In this document: positions 18,224 to 27,209 of the stretch, one piece after another | How the letters are laid out: each line of letters starts with the position of its first letter | Position numbering within the stretch: position 1 is the first letter of the stretch | Assembly (NCBI GenBank): GCA_003158855.1 | Contig: PMLJ01000017.1 | Span: 1-64,000, forward strand | DNA from: Acidimicrobiaceae bacterium | GTDB lineage: Bacteria > Actinomycetota > Acidimicrobiia > Acidimicrobiales > RAAP-2 | Direction of reading: 5' to 3' | DNA: 64,000 nucleotides | Notes under the pieces: model-generated | Seen by the model: the letters and a program-made list of their open reading frames with translations, nothing else | Databases searched by the model: none | What the model was told of the DNA's origin: nothing | Translations under genes and position numbers: made by a program

Positions 18224-18351
18224 TTTCGGATGCGCGCCGGGTCGTTGCCTACCGAGCCTAACGATCGTTGCGTCTGCAATATATGGTGCACGGGCAAGGT
18301 CGCCACCAGCTGTCTGTTGCCTCCAAGAGGCTGTTCGCTACAATCCTCGTA

Positions 18352-18597
18352 ATGAATAGGTCGGCTGCCGAATGGCTCAGCGCATTTGCGGCGCAGCTTG
18401 GCGTGGACGCGCCCGGCGACGACGAGCGTGACGCAATCCTGGCACTCGCCGGTGTCGCCGCGCACTCTTCAGAACGAATGGCCGCGCCCGTGGCGTGCTG
18501 GCTCGCCGCCAAGGCGGGAGTGACTGCGCAAGAGGCACGGACGATTGCGCTTCAGATTGATGCGCTGGACGTCGGCGACGACGCGAAGCTCGATTGA
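18352..18597 (+). CDS. DUF6457-type small protein linked to molybdopterin biosynthesis
   Basis: An 81-aa protein starting at ATG 18352 (MNRSAAEWLSAFAAQLGVD). The all-helical pattern with ILALAGVAAHSSERMAAPVACWLAAKAG matches the DUF6457 domain, found alone or fused to MobA in actinobacteria. The catalytic role is unknown; the neighbouring mobA supports a part in molybdopterin guanine dinucleotide synthesis. An upstream in-frame ATG at 18268 adds 28 unrelated residues and is not preferred. Confidence 0.75.
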   Translation: MNRSAAEWLSAFAAQLGVDAPGDDERDAILALAGVAAHSSERMAAPVACWLAAKAGVTAQEARTIALQIDALDVGDDAKLD

Positions 18598-18716
18598 CCA
18601 GGAGATTGATCGGGAATAAGGGTGATGACCTCGCTTCGCCAGACCGTGATCGTGCGACGCGCAAATTTGCTGAGCTTGTTCCTCGTCGCACTACTGCCAC
18701 CGACGATCGGCGTGTC

Positions 18717-19304
18717 TCACGTCGAAAGGCCCAGTCGTTGAAGATCAGCGGGACTGTCAACGTCAGAAAACGTCGCTTCGCTCGCGACGTGGCCCCAGTT
18801 CGACGTATGCAGGAGTGTCACGTCCAGTTGAGTGGAGAGATGCTTCAAAGACCGAACCCCGCGGCTGACTAAGTGGCTTGCGTTGTCGAGATCGTGACGT
18901 CCCCATTTTGCGCACAGTGGCTGAGGTCTGCCACGAACCACCGGCAGGACCGATCCCGGAGCGACCCATTCAACGAGGTAGCGCAGTAGCTCTTCACGCA
19001 GCAGCGGTAAGTCACAGGCGATCACCAAGGCGCTGCCAGTGTGGCCACTCTCGCGCAGCGCGCGACAGCCAGCAGCGATCGCGACGAGTGGCCCGCCGCC
19101 GGGAGGCTGTTCGCGTGTCGAGGGGAGCCCCGATACCCCAGGTCCGACTTCTATGGCGGTCGTGACGACGCGTTGGAGTAGTGAGGACGCGCGAATGGCG
19201 AGCGTTGAGCCTTCAATGATCAGTTGAGACTTGTCCTGCCCCATTCGTCGACTCGCTCCTCCAGTGAGCAAGATCGCCGCGACGCTGTGGGAGGGTTCGG
19301 ACAC
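18717..19304 (-). CDS. mobA: Molybdenum cofactor guanylyltransferase MobA-like
   Basis: About 195 aa. AAILLTGGASRRMGQDKSQL near the N-terminus is the MobA nucleotide-binding loop (LaGG-SsRMG-dK), GPLVAIAAGCRAL and VIACDLPLL follow (the Asp of ACDLP binds Mg), with VVRGRPQPLCAKW and a C-terminal FSDVDSPADLQRLG matching the usual DVNTPEDL end. It attaches GMP to molybdopterin to make the bis-MGD cofactor used by formate-dehydrogenase-type enzymes. GTG 19304 is chosen because it precedes the fold by few residues; the frame is open to 19376. Confidence 0.85.
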   Translation of the reverse strand: MSEPSHSVAAILLTGGASRRMGQDKSQLIIEGSTLAIRASSLLQRVVTTAIEVGPGVSGLPSTREQPPGGGPLVAIAAGCRALRESGHTGSALVIACDLPLLREELLRYLVEWVAPGSVLPVVRGRPQPLCAKWGRHDLDNASHLVSRGVRSLKHLSTQLDVTLLHTSNWGHVASEATFSDVDSPADLQRLGLST

Positions 19305-20099
19305 AGGTTCATAGTACAAAAGGGAAATGCCCGAACTGCACGGCGAGATCCCTAAGTGGGTCGTTCGTCCCACCATTCAACGGTGAGCTCCTCTGTCAGC
19401 AGAAGAGCAAGTCCAATGCCGAATGAAGTCATGACCTGGCTGGGCATTGCAGTGGTAGCAGTCGCATCAGTCGTGTTCGCCGAGCATCCGACAGCGAAGC
19501 AAGTGAGACGGGCAATTCTCGACACTTTGGAGTTTGGGTCATGCTCACGGTGCGCTATTCACGAATTCGCCCGAGGACACTGCTGCCTCGCGCCCGCTTC
19601 TGAAGCCGATCGCGTCTTGACCAGCACCGGATCGAGACCGTGGCGCACGAGGGCGCGATAGACCGCACGTGCGACGGCGAACGGGTTCGCGTTGTCGCTT
19701 GTCGGTCTGGTCCTGTGGTGTCACAGGTATATGACGCCTGAGATGAGGCTTGCTTCGGGTCCGTGACATCGCCCCCGTTCCTCATCCCGGTTCGCAGGGC
19801 CGAGTCCAAAAAACACGGAACATCCAGCCGGGATGGTCATGCCGGCAATCTCGACGTCCTCGGTGGTGACACGCGGGGTGAGCGGTGCGGTGAAAAGACC
19901 TCAAAACGTTCCGAAACCAAATCTTCATCGTTGTGATAAGCATGCCGGAGCAATTATTTCCGTGTGCGACTTGACTCGTTGAATGAGGGCGCGAATTCCA
20001 TGAAAGATTCGATGAATCGCAAGGGAGATTCCCGCTCGATTGGAACATCGCGGGCTGAAGCCCGAACGCCCGCGGACGAGTTCGCTTTCGAGGTGCAAT
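19305..20099. other. Intergenic region with a partial repeat copy
   Basis: No confident gene. A short frame from ATG 19417 (MPNEVMTWLGIAVVAVASVVFAEHP) has one hydrophobic segment but no recognised family. GTCGGTCTGGTCCTGTGGTG to GATGAGGCTTG at 19698-19770 is a partial copy of the dispersed repeat flank. CGGGCTGAAGCCCG at 20051-20064 is a short hairpin. Confidence 0.35.
19690..19790 (+). repeat. Dispersed repeat flank, partial copy
   Basis: TGTCGGTCTGGTC, GTGGTGT, the GACGCCTGAGATGAGGC doublet and GGGTCCGTGACATCGCCCC align with the 3' part of the flank seen at 41.9-42.1 and 52.8-52.95 kb. The tRNA-like half is not present. Confidence 0.5.
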
Positions 20100-20218
20100 C
20101 GGTTGGGAATCTCGCGTTGAACGTCAACCATCGGGTAATTGATGATGGGCGCGCGGATCGGTTCGTGACCTGCGCCCAGGAGAACATCGTGGGGCGCCCC
20201 TGGAGCGAGGACCTTTGA
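20100..20218 (+). pseudogene. Possible C-terminal remnant of a 2-oxoacid dehydrogenase E2-type acyltransferase
   Basis: The last 40 residues of an open frame read LALNVNHRVIDDGRADRF, close to the catalytic DHRVIDG-A-RF motif of dihydrolipoamide acyltransferases, ending 17 residues later. The rest of the domain is missing and the usual catalytic DH pair is NH here. Its stop overlaps the TTG start of the amidohydrolase (TTGA), as in coupled operon genes. Weak evidence from one short motif. Confidence 0.35.
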
Positions 20219-21909
20219 GCGTCGATGCCATCTACCTCAACGGTCACATTTGGCCCGGTGCTCCCCTGTACGGCAACGTCGGAGGGGGCGCGCGCGAGGA
20301 CGACACCGGTGTCGGCGAGCCCACTGCATTGGCCGTTGGGCTCGGCCGGGTTGTGGCCTGTGGCAGCACCGCCGAGATACTGGAACTTGCTGGCCCCGGC
20401 ACCGAGATCATTGACCTCGCAGGACGCCGTGTGGTTCCCGGTCTGATTGACGGGCACATCCATGCGGTACGAGCCGGTGTCACCTGGGACCAGGAGCTCC
20501 ACTGGACGGGTATGCCCGACGTGGCATCTGCGCTGGACAGCATCCGGCGGGCGGCGGCCACGGCTCCACCCGGCGCGTGGATTCGTGCTGTTGGCGGATG
20601 GCATCCCTGTCAGTTCCAGGAGGGGCGTCCGCCGACGCGCCGGGAGCTCGACGAGGTCAGCGGAAGTCACCCCGTTTACGTGCAGGCGCTCTACGAGGTG
20701 GCGGTGCTCAACACTGCCGGACTTCGCGCCACCGGCCTTGACAGTTTCGTCGGCGACCCGCCAGGGGGAGTGATTCAGCGTCACCCGAACGGTGAACCCA
20801 CTGGTTGCATCAGCGGTATGGGTGGATTCGCGCGGTGCCTAGAGGCGATGGGAGCGCGCAGCGCCGACGACCAGCGCGCGAGCACAACCGCCATGATGAG
20901 CGAACTCCACGCGGTCGGTTTGACTGGTTTGGTTGATCCAGGTGGCTTCGGCATGCCGCCGGAGCGCTACAACGCACTCTTCGACCTGTGGCGACGAGGG
21001 GGTCTGACCATGCGGATGCGACTGTTCGTCTCCGCCGTCGACGCGGGGATGGAGTACCAGCAGTTGAACGACTGGCTGCGTCACGGGCAGAGTCAGTTCG
21101 GTGACGACATGCTCCGGCTGATCGGTATCGGCGAAGTGGTGCACTACGGTTGCCACGACTTTGAAGGTCTCGATCCGTCCTTTGCTATCGCGGCGGGCGC
21201 TCGCGAGGAACTCCTGGCAATTAGTCGGCGAACGGCGGAACGTGGTTGGCCAATGCACATCCACGCGATTCTCGATAGCAGCATCGACGTCATCCTGGAG
21301 TGCTGGGAGACGGTCAACAAGGAATTCCCCCTCCGCGATCTGCGGTTCTCGATCGCCCACGCAGACACGATCAGTCTGGGCAACATCGCCCGGCTTCACT
21401 CACTCGGTGCCGGTGTGGTGGTCGACGACCACCTAGTCTTCAAGTCGGCGCTTTCCGAGGAGGCGTGGGGCACCAAGGCGATTCGTCGGGCGCCTCCGTT
21501 GGCTGATCTGCTCGGCGCCGGTGTTCCCGTGGCTGCCAGCACCGATGCGGCCCGGGCGTCCTCGTACAGCCCGTGGCTTGCCCTGTGGTGGCTCGTTGCC
21601 GGCCGCTCGCTCGACGGTGTCCTTCGCCGAGCGCCCGAGCAGCTGATGACCCGCCAACAAGCGTTGCACGCCTATACCGCCGGAAGCGCCTGGCTCTCGT
21701 TCGAGGAAGGCGACCGCGGTCACCTTCACGTTGGTGCCCGCGCCGACTTCGCCGTGCTCGACGCCGACTACCTCACCATCCCGACTGACGAGATTCCCGC
21801 GCTCACGTCGGACCTTACCGTCGTCGGTGGTCGCCACGTGCACTCAAGCGGCGTAATCACGGCGCAGAATGCTGACCGTCGGACCAGTGTGGCGAACCAT
21901 ATTCTGTAG
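20215..21909 (+). CDS. Amidohydrolase family 3 (YtcJ-like) metal-dependent hydrolase
   Basis: A 564-aa amidohydrolase. The layout is typical: N-terminal beta-sandwich (VDAIYLNGHIW, then IIDLAGRRVVPGLID), metal-binding GHIH near residue 80, a FQEGRPPTRRELDEVSG segment typical of YtcJ-like enzymes, WPMHIHAILD with further metal His residues (about 345), FSIAHADT, and AASTDAARASSYSPW with the catalytic Asp; C-terminal GSAWLSFEEGDRGHLHVGARADFAVLD closes the barrel. The start is TTG, preceded by GGAGCGAGGAC. These enzymes hydrolyse amide-type bonds of unknown substrates. A second, similar-sized family member lies at 58.5-60.2 kb. Confidence 0.85.
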   Translation: MSVDAIYLNGHIWPGAPLYGNVGGGAREDDTGVGEPTALAVGLGRVVACGSTAEILELAGPGTEIIDLAGRRVVPGLIDGHIHAVRAGVTWDQELHWTGMPDVASALDSIRRAAATAPPGAWIRAVGGWHPCQFQEGRPPTRRELDEVSGSHPVYVQALYEVAVLNTAGLRATGLDSFVGDPPGGVIQRHPNGEPTGCISGMGGFARCLEAMGARSADDQRASTTAMMSELHAVGLTGLVDPGGFGMPPERYNALFDLWRRGGLTMRMRLFVSAVDAGMEYQQLNDWLRHGQSQFGDDMLRLIGIGEVVHYGCHDFEGLDPSFAIAAGAREELLAISRRTAERGWPMHIHAILDSSIDVILECWETVNKEFPLRDLRFSIAHADTISLGNIARLHSLGAGVVVDDHLVFKSALSEEAWGTKAIRRAPPLADLLGAGVPVAASTDAARASSYSPWLALWWLVAGRSLDGVLRRAPEQLMTRQQALHAYTAGSAWLSFEEGDRGHLHVGARADFAVLDADYLTIPTDEIPALTSDLTVVGGRHVHSSGVITAQNADRRTSVANHIL

Positions 21910-22010
21910 CAGCCAGCCGAGTCAACGGAAGCTGGGGCACACCTACAGCGGACGCACTGTTGGCGTGGTTGACAATTGGTCGAGCGGACAGCATTCCGCT
22001 CGTGCACCCT

Positions 22011-24104
22011 TCACGGCAACTGATGGACAACCAGTGGCAGAACGGCGGTTGCGCCGGCTTCTCGCAGGATTGACGACGCAACTGTTGCAGTCCAACCAGA
22101 TCGATACGAGTCATCCACTAGTAGCAACGGCCCACGAGGAAGATCGGTGCCCGGCCTCAAACGAAGCGCAGTGACAAGATTCTCGACGCGAAGTGCGGAC
22201 GAGAGATCTCCGGCCGGTGTTGGGCCCTCGAGTTCGAGCGCGTCAAGCAGGGGCAATCGACCTGCCGCGGCGATGTGCTGGGCTAGGTCGTCAATCATCC
22301 TCGAGTGATGGCGCGAAGGCATGGTCACGACGCCCAGAGGGCGGGTTCCCCACGAGCCCTTCCACCTTGTCAGGACCGCAACGACACCCCGTACGACATC
22401 CTCGGGCAGCGCCAGGTCTGGGCCAGCAACCAGTCTGGCCACTCGATTCCAACCTGGTGTGTCGGCGTACGTCAACGCACGCCCTTGGGACGCACCAACA
22501 ATCCTTCCGCGCAAGCCGTTGCTAAGGCCGGTGGGCCACAACTTGCGTGGCTCGATGATTACATCGATGCCGCGCAGCTTCAGCCGGGCACCCTCTACGC
22601 GATCGGGGGCGACGTGATGGCCTGGATCCGGCAGGAGCCCTGTGCAAACCGAACAGGTTCCACATGGTCCCGCGTCGATATCGTCCAGTGCGCGTTGAAG
22701 GAACTCCATCAGGCAGCCTGCGCCAGCGGCGTAATTGCGCATCAGGTCGGCCTCTGCACGGCGTGCATCAACGATGCCTCCCCATTTCACGGGGTCAAAC
22801 ACGTATCTCTTACCGGTGGATCTCCAGCCATCGCTTACTCGCTCGACCGCATCCTCGACGGCCATTATCTTGAGCAGTGCTTCGAGGCGTCCTCTTCGAA
22901 TTCCTGTTACGTCGGTGAGTCGAGGAAGGCTAAGGGGTTCACTGGCTGCTTCGAGCGCAGCTGTCACCTTCTCGACATTCGAAGGTTCCGGGATCGACGA
23001 CGTCGCAAAATAATCCCAGAGTCGCTCATCCGTTTCAGCCGGAAGCAATATGGCCTCAGCTCGTTCGATTGCGCGCCCTGCTCTACCCACCTGCTGGTAG
23101 TAAGCGACTGGCGAAGCCGGCGACCCAACGTGGATGCAGAAGCCCAGATCCGGCTTGTCATATCCCATGCCAAGCGCAGAGGTTGCCACAACGGCCTTCA
23201 GTTTGTTATCCCGGAGATCATCTTCCACGCGCTCCCTAATCACGGAGTCAAGTTGACCCGAATAGGCCGCCACCTTGTGGCCTTGCGATTCCAGGAACCC
23301 CGCAAGCCTGGTCGTTTCGGCAACGGTTGGTACGTACACAATCCCTGAGCCGGCAATCCGTCCGAGTGCTTCGTCGACCCAGGCGTAGCGCTCAAGTCCA
23401 TCGAGGCCCGGCACGACGGAAAGGCGCAACGAGGTTCGCGCAAGGCTTCCCCTCAATACCAAGGTATTGACTCCCAATTGTCGGGCGACATCAGCTGTCA
23501 CTCGACTGTTTGCGGTTGCTGTGGTTGCCAACACCGGGGTTGACGGTGAAGCCGTGAGCACCTTACTGAGTCGTTGATAATCCGGACGGAAGTCGAAACC
23601 CCAATCCGAAATGCAGTGTGCCTCGTCAATGACGATCAAGCCGGCCGATGCAATGATGGGAGCCATGTGGCGGATAAACGTGGGGTTGGCCAAGCGTTCC
23701 GGGGAGACCAGCAGGACGTCAATCGCCCCCCTCGATGAGTCAGCCATAACAGCATTCCATTCGTCGACATTCGTGGAGTTGATAGTCGCCGCGGACAGTC
23801 CACCACCAACGGCTGCACTTACCTGATTTCGCATTAGCGCCAGCAAGGGGGACACCACCAGGGTCGGACCCTTTCCGAGCGAGCGGAGAGCAGAAGTGGC
23901 GGCCCAATACACAGCAGACTTCCCCCAACCGGTCGCCTGGACAACGAGTACTCGAGCTTCATCCGCCACCAGTGCACGAACTGCTTCATACTGATCTGGA
24001 TGTGGGACCGCCTCCGACCCGGCCATCTCCTTCAGGACTGATTCCAGGTGGCTGTCGGCGGTGGCAAGCCTCTCTGCGCGACCGCTTGCACTTGAAGCTG
24101 GCAT
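22011..24104 (-). CDS. RecQ-like DNA helicase with C-terminal phosphoribosyltransferase-like domain
   Basis: A 697-aa superfamily 2 helicase. Motif I is VVQATGWGKSAVYW (residues about 55-68, GKS with a Trp-Gly variant of the Walker A), Ia VVSPLLALMRNQ, II IDEAHCISDWGFDFRPDY, III ATTATAN, V VVATSALGMGYDKPDL and VI YYQQVGRAGRA, the RecQ set. A Cys group (GPCGTCSVCTG, about 500-510) may bind zinc. The last 160 residues end in GPLLLVDDSYRSGWT, a PRPP-binding loop as in ComF-type phosphoribosyltransferases. This fusion occurs in actinobacteria. A role in recombination or repair is likely; the tail's function is unknown. Confidence 0.87.
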   Translation of the reverse strand: MPASSASGRAERLATADSHLESVLKEMAGSEAVPHPDQYEAVRALVADEARVLVVQATGWGKSAVYWAATSALRSLGKGPTLVVSPLLALMRNQVSAAVGGGLSAATINSTNVDEWNAVMADSSRGAIDVLLVSPERLANPTFIRHMAPIIASAGLIVIDEAHCISDWGFDFRPDYQRLSKVLTASPSTPVLATTATANSRVTADVARQLGVNTLVLRGSLARTSLRLSVVPGLDGLERYAWVDEALGRIAGSGIVYVPTVAETTRLAGFLESQGHKVAAYSGQLDSVIRERVEDDLRDNKLKAVVATSALGMGYDKPDLGFCIHVGSPASPVAYYQQVGRAGRAIERAEAILLPAETDERLWDYFATSSIPEPSNVEKVTAALEAASEPLSLPRLTDVTGIRRGRLEALLKIMAVEDAVERVSDGWRSTGKRYVFDPVKWGGIVDARRAEADLMRNYAAGAGCLMEFLQRALDDIDAGPCGTCSVCTGLLPDPGHHVAPDRVEGARLKLRGIDVIIEPRKLWPTGLSNGLRGRIVGASQGRALTYADTPGWNRVARLVAGPDLALPEDVVRGVVAVLTRWKGSWGTRPLGVVTMPSRHHSRMIDDLAQHIAAAGRLPLLDALELEGPTPAGDLSSALRVENLVTALRLRPGTDLPRGPLLLVDDSYRSGWTATVASSILREAGATAVLPLVVHQLP

Positions 24105-25049
24105 CTGCCCTCAGTTCTTGGCTCGATTGGTGGACCATCTCTGGTTTCTCGTCCAGCCTCTCAAGAGTGACAGATCGTTGTGACGAGAGAAGAGACTTTC
24201 TCGGGTTGGCACACCAAGGCCCTGCGGCGACACCGGCCGGTGGTGGAGAGTTGGAATCGAATCTGACCAACTGTTGACCCACTGGAAATGAGAAGGAGCG
24301 CCGAGAAACGGGGAGGAATGGAGAAGTCAAACTCTTTGCGAAGTTCCAAACATCAATGAATCAAAGGAATACTCCCTAGGAATCAAAGATGTTTCAGGTT
24401 GGTGGACCGCCCGGGTCTCGATCCCGGCGCCTTGGAATCCGAACAAGATCATCCAAGTGCATCCCTAGTGGTCTGTCTCTGAATTACCTAAAGCCAGTTT
24501 CGCTCGGTCCCGCTTGAACTTCGTGATGATCTCGCGACTTCGCGAACTTCTCGAGATGCGAGCGTTCGTGATCGGTCATCGACAGGGGTCGTGCGGCCAA
24601 GGAGTGGGTCATGGACCCACTCCAATCCCCTCACGTTATTTCATTGACGGACCACTAGTCGTCCGTCTGTCCTGGTCAGCGTCATCGGTTGTCCACCGAT
24701 GTCCGAACAAGTCCTGTCGAATATTGGACTTGGGCACAAAACTGGCTGCATGAACTCGGTACTGGCGTCGTCGGGGTTATGCAATCTGAATATTCGGATG
24801 GCGCGTTGTTCGAATTGCGACTTGGAGGTTGATCGCATTGCTAGCTGAGGTCTCGCCATTTTCAACGCGGACCGCGATTCGTCTGAATCGCGCCGAAGGT
24901 GCCCGACAGTGGTGGCCAGTGGTTAAGGTCGGTGATGAGATCCCAAATGGGAGAGTTGCCCCTCGAAGTCAAACGACCTCATCGGTGGTCGCTCACAGAG
25001 GGTGATCTCAACGCCGCCAACAATGACGTCGCGTACGAGGGGAGCCACA
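24105..25049. other. Long intergenic region with one tRNA-like repeat
   Basis: No gene is supported in these 945 bp. The main feature is the tRNA 3'-half-like sequence at 24400-24440, described separately. The rest is AT-richer than the neighbours and carries stop codons in all frames. Confidence 0.45.
24400..24440 (-). repeat. tRNA 3'-half-like att candidate, copy 1
   Basis: Read on the minus strand: variable region AGGCG, T stem CCGGG, T loop ATCGAGA, T stem CCCGG, acceptor strand GCGGTCC, discriminator A, then CCA. Lengths are exactly 5-5-7-5-7-1-3 as in a tRNA, and the T stem is fully paired. No 5' half (D arm) is present. It is the leftmost clear member of the series at 41.9, 52.75, 56.6 and 60.7 kb. 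Confidence 0.6.
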
Positions 25050-25166
25050 ATGGCCGATAAATCACCGAACCAACACAATGTCAAGAAGGTCGGCAAGTCG
25101 CTGAAAGAAAAGCGTAACGAGAAGCACGCCAAGAAGGAATCGAAGAAGGGTCTCCTCGGCGAGTGA
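25050..25166 (+). CDS. Very small basic protein (38 aa)
   Basis: ATG 25050 opens a 38-residue frame, MADKSPNQHNVKKVGKSLKE then RNEKHAKKESKK and a GLLGE end, more than a third Lys/Arg. CGAGGGGAG lies six bases before the ATG, an excellent ribosome-binding site. Short lysine-rich proteins of this kind recur in actinobacterial genomes without assigned function. It has no membrane segment and is predicted to be disordered or helical and perhaps nucleic-acid-binding (inference). Confidence 0.6.
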   Translation: MADKSPNQHNVKKVGKSLKEKRNEKHAKKESKKGLLGE

Positions 25167-25243
25167 GGCACCGTCGTCAGTAGCGCGCAACTTTGATTGG
25201 ATTGGCTGTGCGTCTTGGCTGCGCCGTCGGTTAGGGCGCGGGT

Positions 25244-25257
25244 GTCATCGCGATGAC
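25244..25257. repeat. 14-bp perfect palindrome
   Basis: GTCATCGCGATGAC reads the same on both strands. It lies between the 38-aa gene and the stop codon of the minus-strand peptidase (25296), so it may be an operator or part of a convergent terminator. Confidence 0.4.
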
Positions 25258-25295
25258 CGCGAGAATGCGTCTCCAGTGAGGTAGCCCGAGGCCGT

Positions 25296-27209
25296 CTACT
25301 CGGGGCTGTCGGTGAACGAGGTGCCGTCAGGGCTGAGCAATCCAGGAAGCAGGGAGACGTTGCTGGGCCCGCTTCCCAGTTCGATCCCGAAATTGGGGGT
25401 TGAGGAGATCGATCCGGTGACCCCGTTCGCGGTAGCCGAAGCGTTCGCGAAGGTGACACTGGTGGTGCTCGCGAGGGAGGACTGCGAACAGCTCGAGGTG
25501 CACACGTCCGGGCTCTCCACAATCCATTCAGCTGATGTCTGCTCCGGAGCAGGTGACGGATCGGCGATGGAGGTGGACGACGACCATCCGGCCGTTTCGT
25601 CCGTCACCACCAGTGACCATGTGGAGCCCGAGAGGCTGACCGAGGCGCGTACCACGTCGCCGGGGGCCACGGGGTATCTCGACGTGGCGAGGTCCACCGC
25701 ATAGCCGCCATTGACAGCGGCGTCACCGTACATCTCGTACCATGCGCCGTAGGTGGGCGTGCCATTGCTGCATCCGGTGGAGGTGCCGGCCTGCTCGACC
25801 GTCGAGCTGCCCTCACCGTCGATGCCGACCCACTGCGCAGATTGAGCGTCGGAGGATGTCCCGCAGGTGACGGTGGGTACTGTCCATTGCCCGCTCACTG
25901 CGCTGAACGTCGAGCCGTAGTCGACATAGCCGGACCAGTTCGATGACGTTTCGAGGAAGGTCAGGGTCGCCGACTGGGTGGTCGCTACACCTGCGGTGTT
26001 GGAGAAGACGGCACGGTATTCGTAGCCGTTCACGGACCAGGCGGCGGGAACTGAGTAGGTGGTGGATGCCGCGCCTCCGATGACGCTCCAGTTTGCGCCG
26101 GCGTTGGTTGAGGACTCCCATTGCACCGATGGGGCGGGAGATCCTGACGCCGCGGCGTTGAATACCGCATTCGAGCCAGACGCAAGGGCCACGCTTGACG
26201 GCTGCAGTGTGATGACGGGTCCCTGTCCGCTTGCCGACCACTGGGCATAGAGGGTGATCGATGCCGTAAACCCGTACCTAGCGCCGTTGGCGTAGCCGGT
26301 TCCAGTCCCGCCGGCTTGGGTGTTCCAGCCCGTGAAGGTATGGCCCGTTCGGGTGAAGATGTTCGCCGAGATCGTCTCCGCGATGCTCGACGACTCAGAA
26401 ACCATGGAACCACCACCGCCATTGGCGTTGAAGGTGATGGTGTAGGAGATGGGGGTTGTCGTAGTGGTTGTCGGAGCCGGAGTCGTGGGGGTTGTCGTAG
26501 TGGTTGTCGGAGCCGGAGTCGTGGGGGTAGTCGTAGTGGTTGTCGGGGTAGTGGTTCCATTACCGGCGACGACCCACTGGGCGTAGAGGGTCAGCGACGC
26601 AGCGAAGGCGCAGCGCGATCCGTTGAGGTAGTCGGTCCCTGAGCCGTTGGCCTTGACACTCCAGTAGGTGAAGTTGTAACCCGGGCGTTCAAACCCGTTA
26701 AGGGTAAGCGCAGACGTCACACTCTCCGTCTCGGCGCGCATCGTGCCAGCGCCGCCGTTTGCGTTGAAGGTGACGGTGTGCGAGGCACTCGACGTCGGCA
26801 CCGCGTTGATGGGTGAGCCGACCGCGGCGAGGGTGATCCAGTTGGAGGGTGCCGAGGACGGCCCAGTGCCCGTCCGGTTGCTCGCCGTGACGGTGAACGT
26901 ATATGGCGTTGCCACCTTGAGACCGGCAAGCACGCACGAGGTCACCACCGTGACGCATGACGCGCCTGCAGGACGGGATGCAGCGACGTACTTGGTGATT
27001 GATGCGCCGCCGTCCGATACCGGTGGGGTCCAGGAAAGAACGGCGCTTCTTCCATTCACGGCAGCGTGCGTGCCACGCACCGCCGAGGGAGCACCGATCC
27101 CTCTGTCTGATGCTCCGGCCGTCGGGCTGGTGGCCAGTCCAAGCGCGAGCACCACCACTGCTCCTGTGAGCAGCCTGGTTGTCCTCAAGGTCATCGAGAT
27201 CGTGTGCAT
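25296..27209 (-). CDS. Secreted G1 (eqolisin-type) glutamic peptidase with Fn3 and InlB-type repeats
   Basis: A 637-aa exported protein. Order: signal peptide (residues 1-33, RTTRLLTGAVVVLALGLATS), a fibronectin-III-like domain (about 40-130), an InlB B-repeat (VTFNANGGAGTM to TLYAQW), a Thr/Pro linker from a 36-bp tandem repeat, a second InlB B-repeat, an Ig-like domain (ITLQPSSVALASGS), then the C-terminal 225-residue peptidase domain. The last has SSNWSGYV, VSGQWTVPTVTC (candidate catalytic Gln), AQWVGIDGEGS and SAEWIVESP (candidate catalytic Glu), the eqolisin signature pair. Such enzymes digest proteins at acidic pH, which would suit an acid environment. AGGA precedes the ATG. Confidence 0.82.
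   Translation of the reverse strand: MHTISMTLRTTRLLTGAVVVLALGLATSPTAGASDRGIGAPSAVRGTHAAVNGRSAVLSWTPPVSDGGASITKYVAASRPAGASCVTVVTSCVLAGLKVATPYTFTVTASNRTGTGPSSAPSNWITLAAVGSPINAVPTSSASHTVTFNANGGAGTMRAETESVTSALTLNGFERPGYNFTYWSVKANGSGTDYLNGSRCAFAASLTLYAQWVVAGNGTTTPTTTTTTPTTPAPTTTTTTPTTPAPTTTTTTPISYTITFNANGGGGSMVSESSSIAETISANIFTRTGHTFTGWNTQAGGTGTGYANGARYGFTASITLYAQWSASGQGPVITLQPSSVALASGSNAVFNAAASGSPAPSVQWESSTNAGANWSVIGGAASTTYSVPAAWSVNGYEYRAVFSNTAGVATTQSATLTFLETSSNWSGYVDYGSTFSAVSGQWTVPTVTCGTSSDAQSAQWVGIDGEGSSTVEQAGTSTGCSNGTPTYGAWYEMYGDAAVNGGYAVDLATSRYPVAPGDVVRASVSLSGSTWSLVVTDETAGWSSSTSIADPSPAPEQTSAEWIVESPDVCTSSCSQSSLASTTSVTFANASATANGVTGSISSTPNFGIELGSGPSNVSLLPGLLSPDGTSFTDSPE
26455..26547 (-). repeat. 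36-bp tandem repeat, about 2.6 copies
   Basis: GTTGTCGTAGTGGTTGTC plus GGAGCCGGAGTCGTGGGG is repeated at 26455-26490 and 26491-26526 with a partial third copy. It encodes the TTTTTTPTTPAP linker between the two InlB-type repeats. Slippage here would change linker length in frame. Confidence 0.8.

Noticed and set aside
19655-19680. A plus-strand CGGATCGAGACCG near 19628-19640 looked like another tRNA T arm in reverse orientation
   Set aside because: The flanks cannot pair as a 5-bp stem and no acceptor or CCA follows; chance similarity is more likely.
19954-20784. Minus-strand open frame of 276 codons
   Set aside because: It runs antisense through the clearly coding start of the amidohydrolase and has no recognised domain.
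22305-23348. Plus-strand open frame of 347 codons
   Set aside because: It is entirely antisense to the RecQ-like helicase, a common shadow in GC-rich genes.
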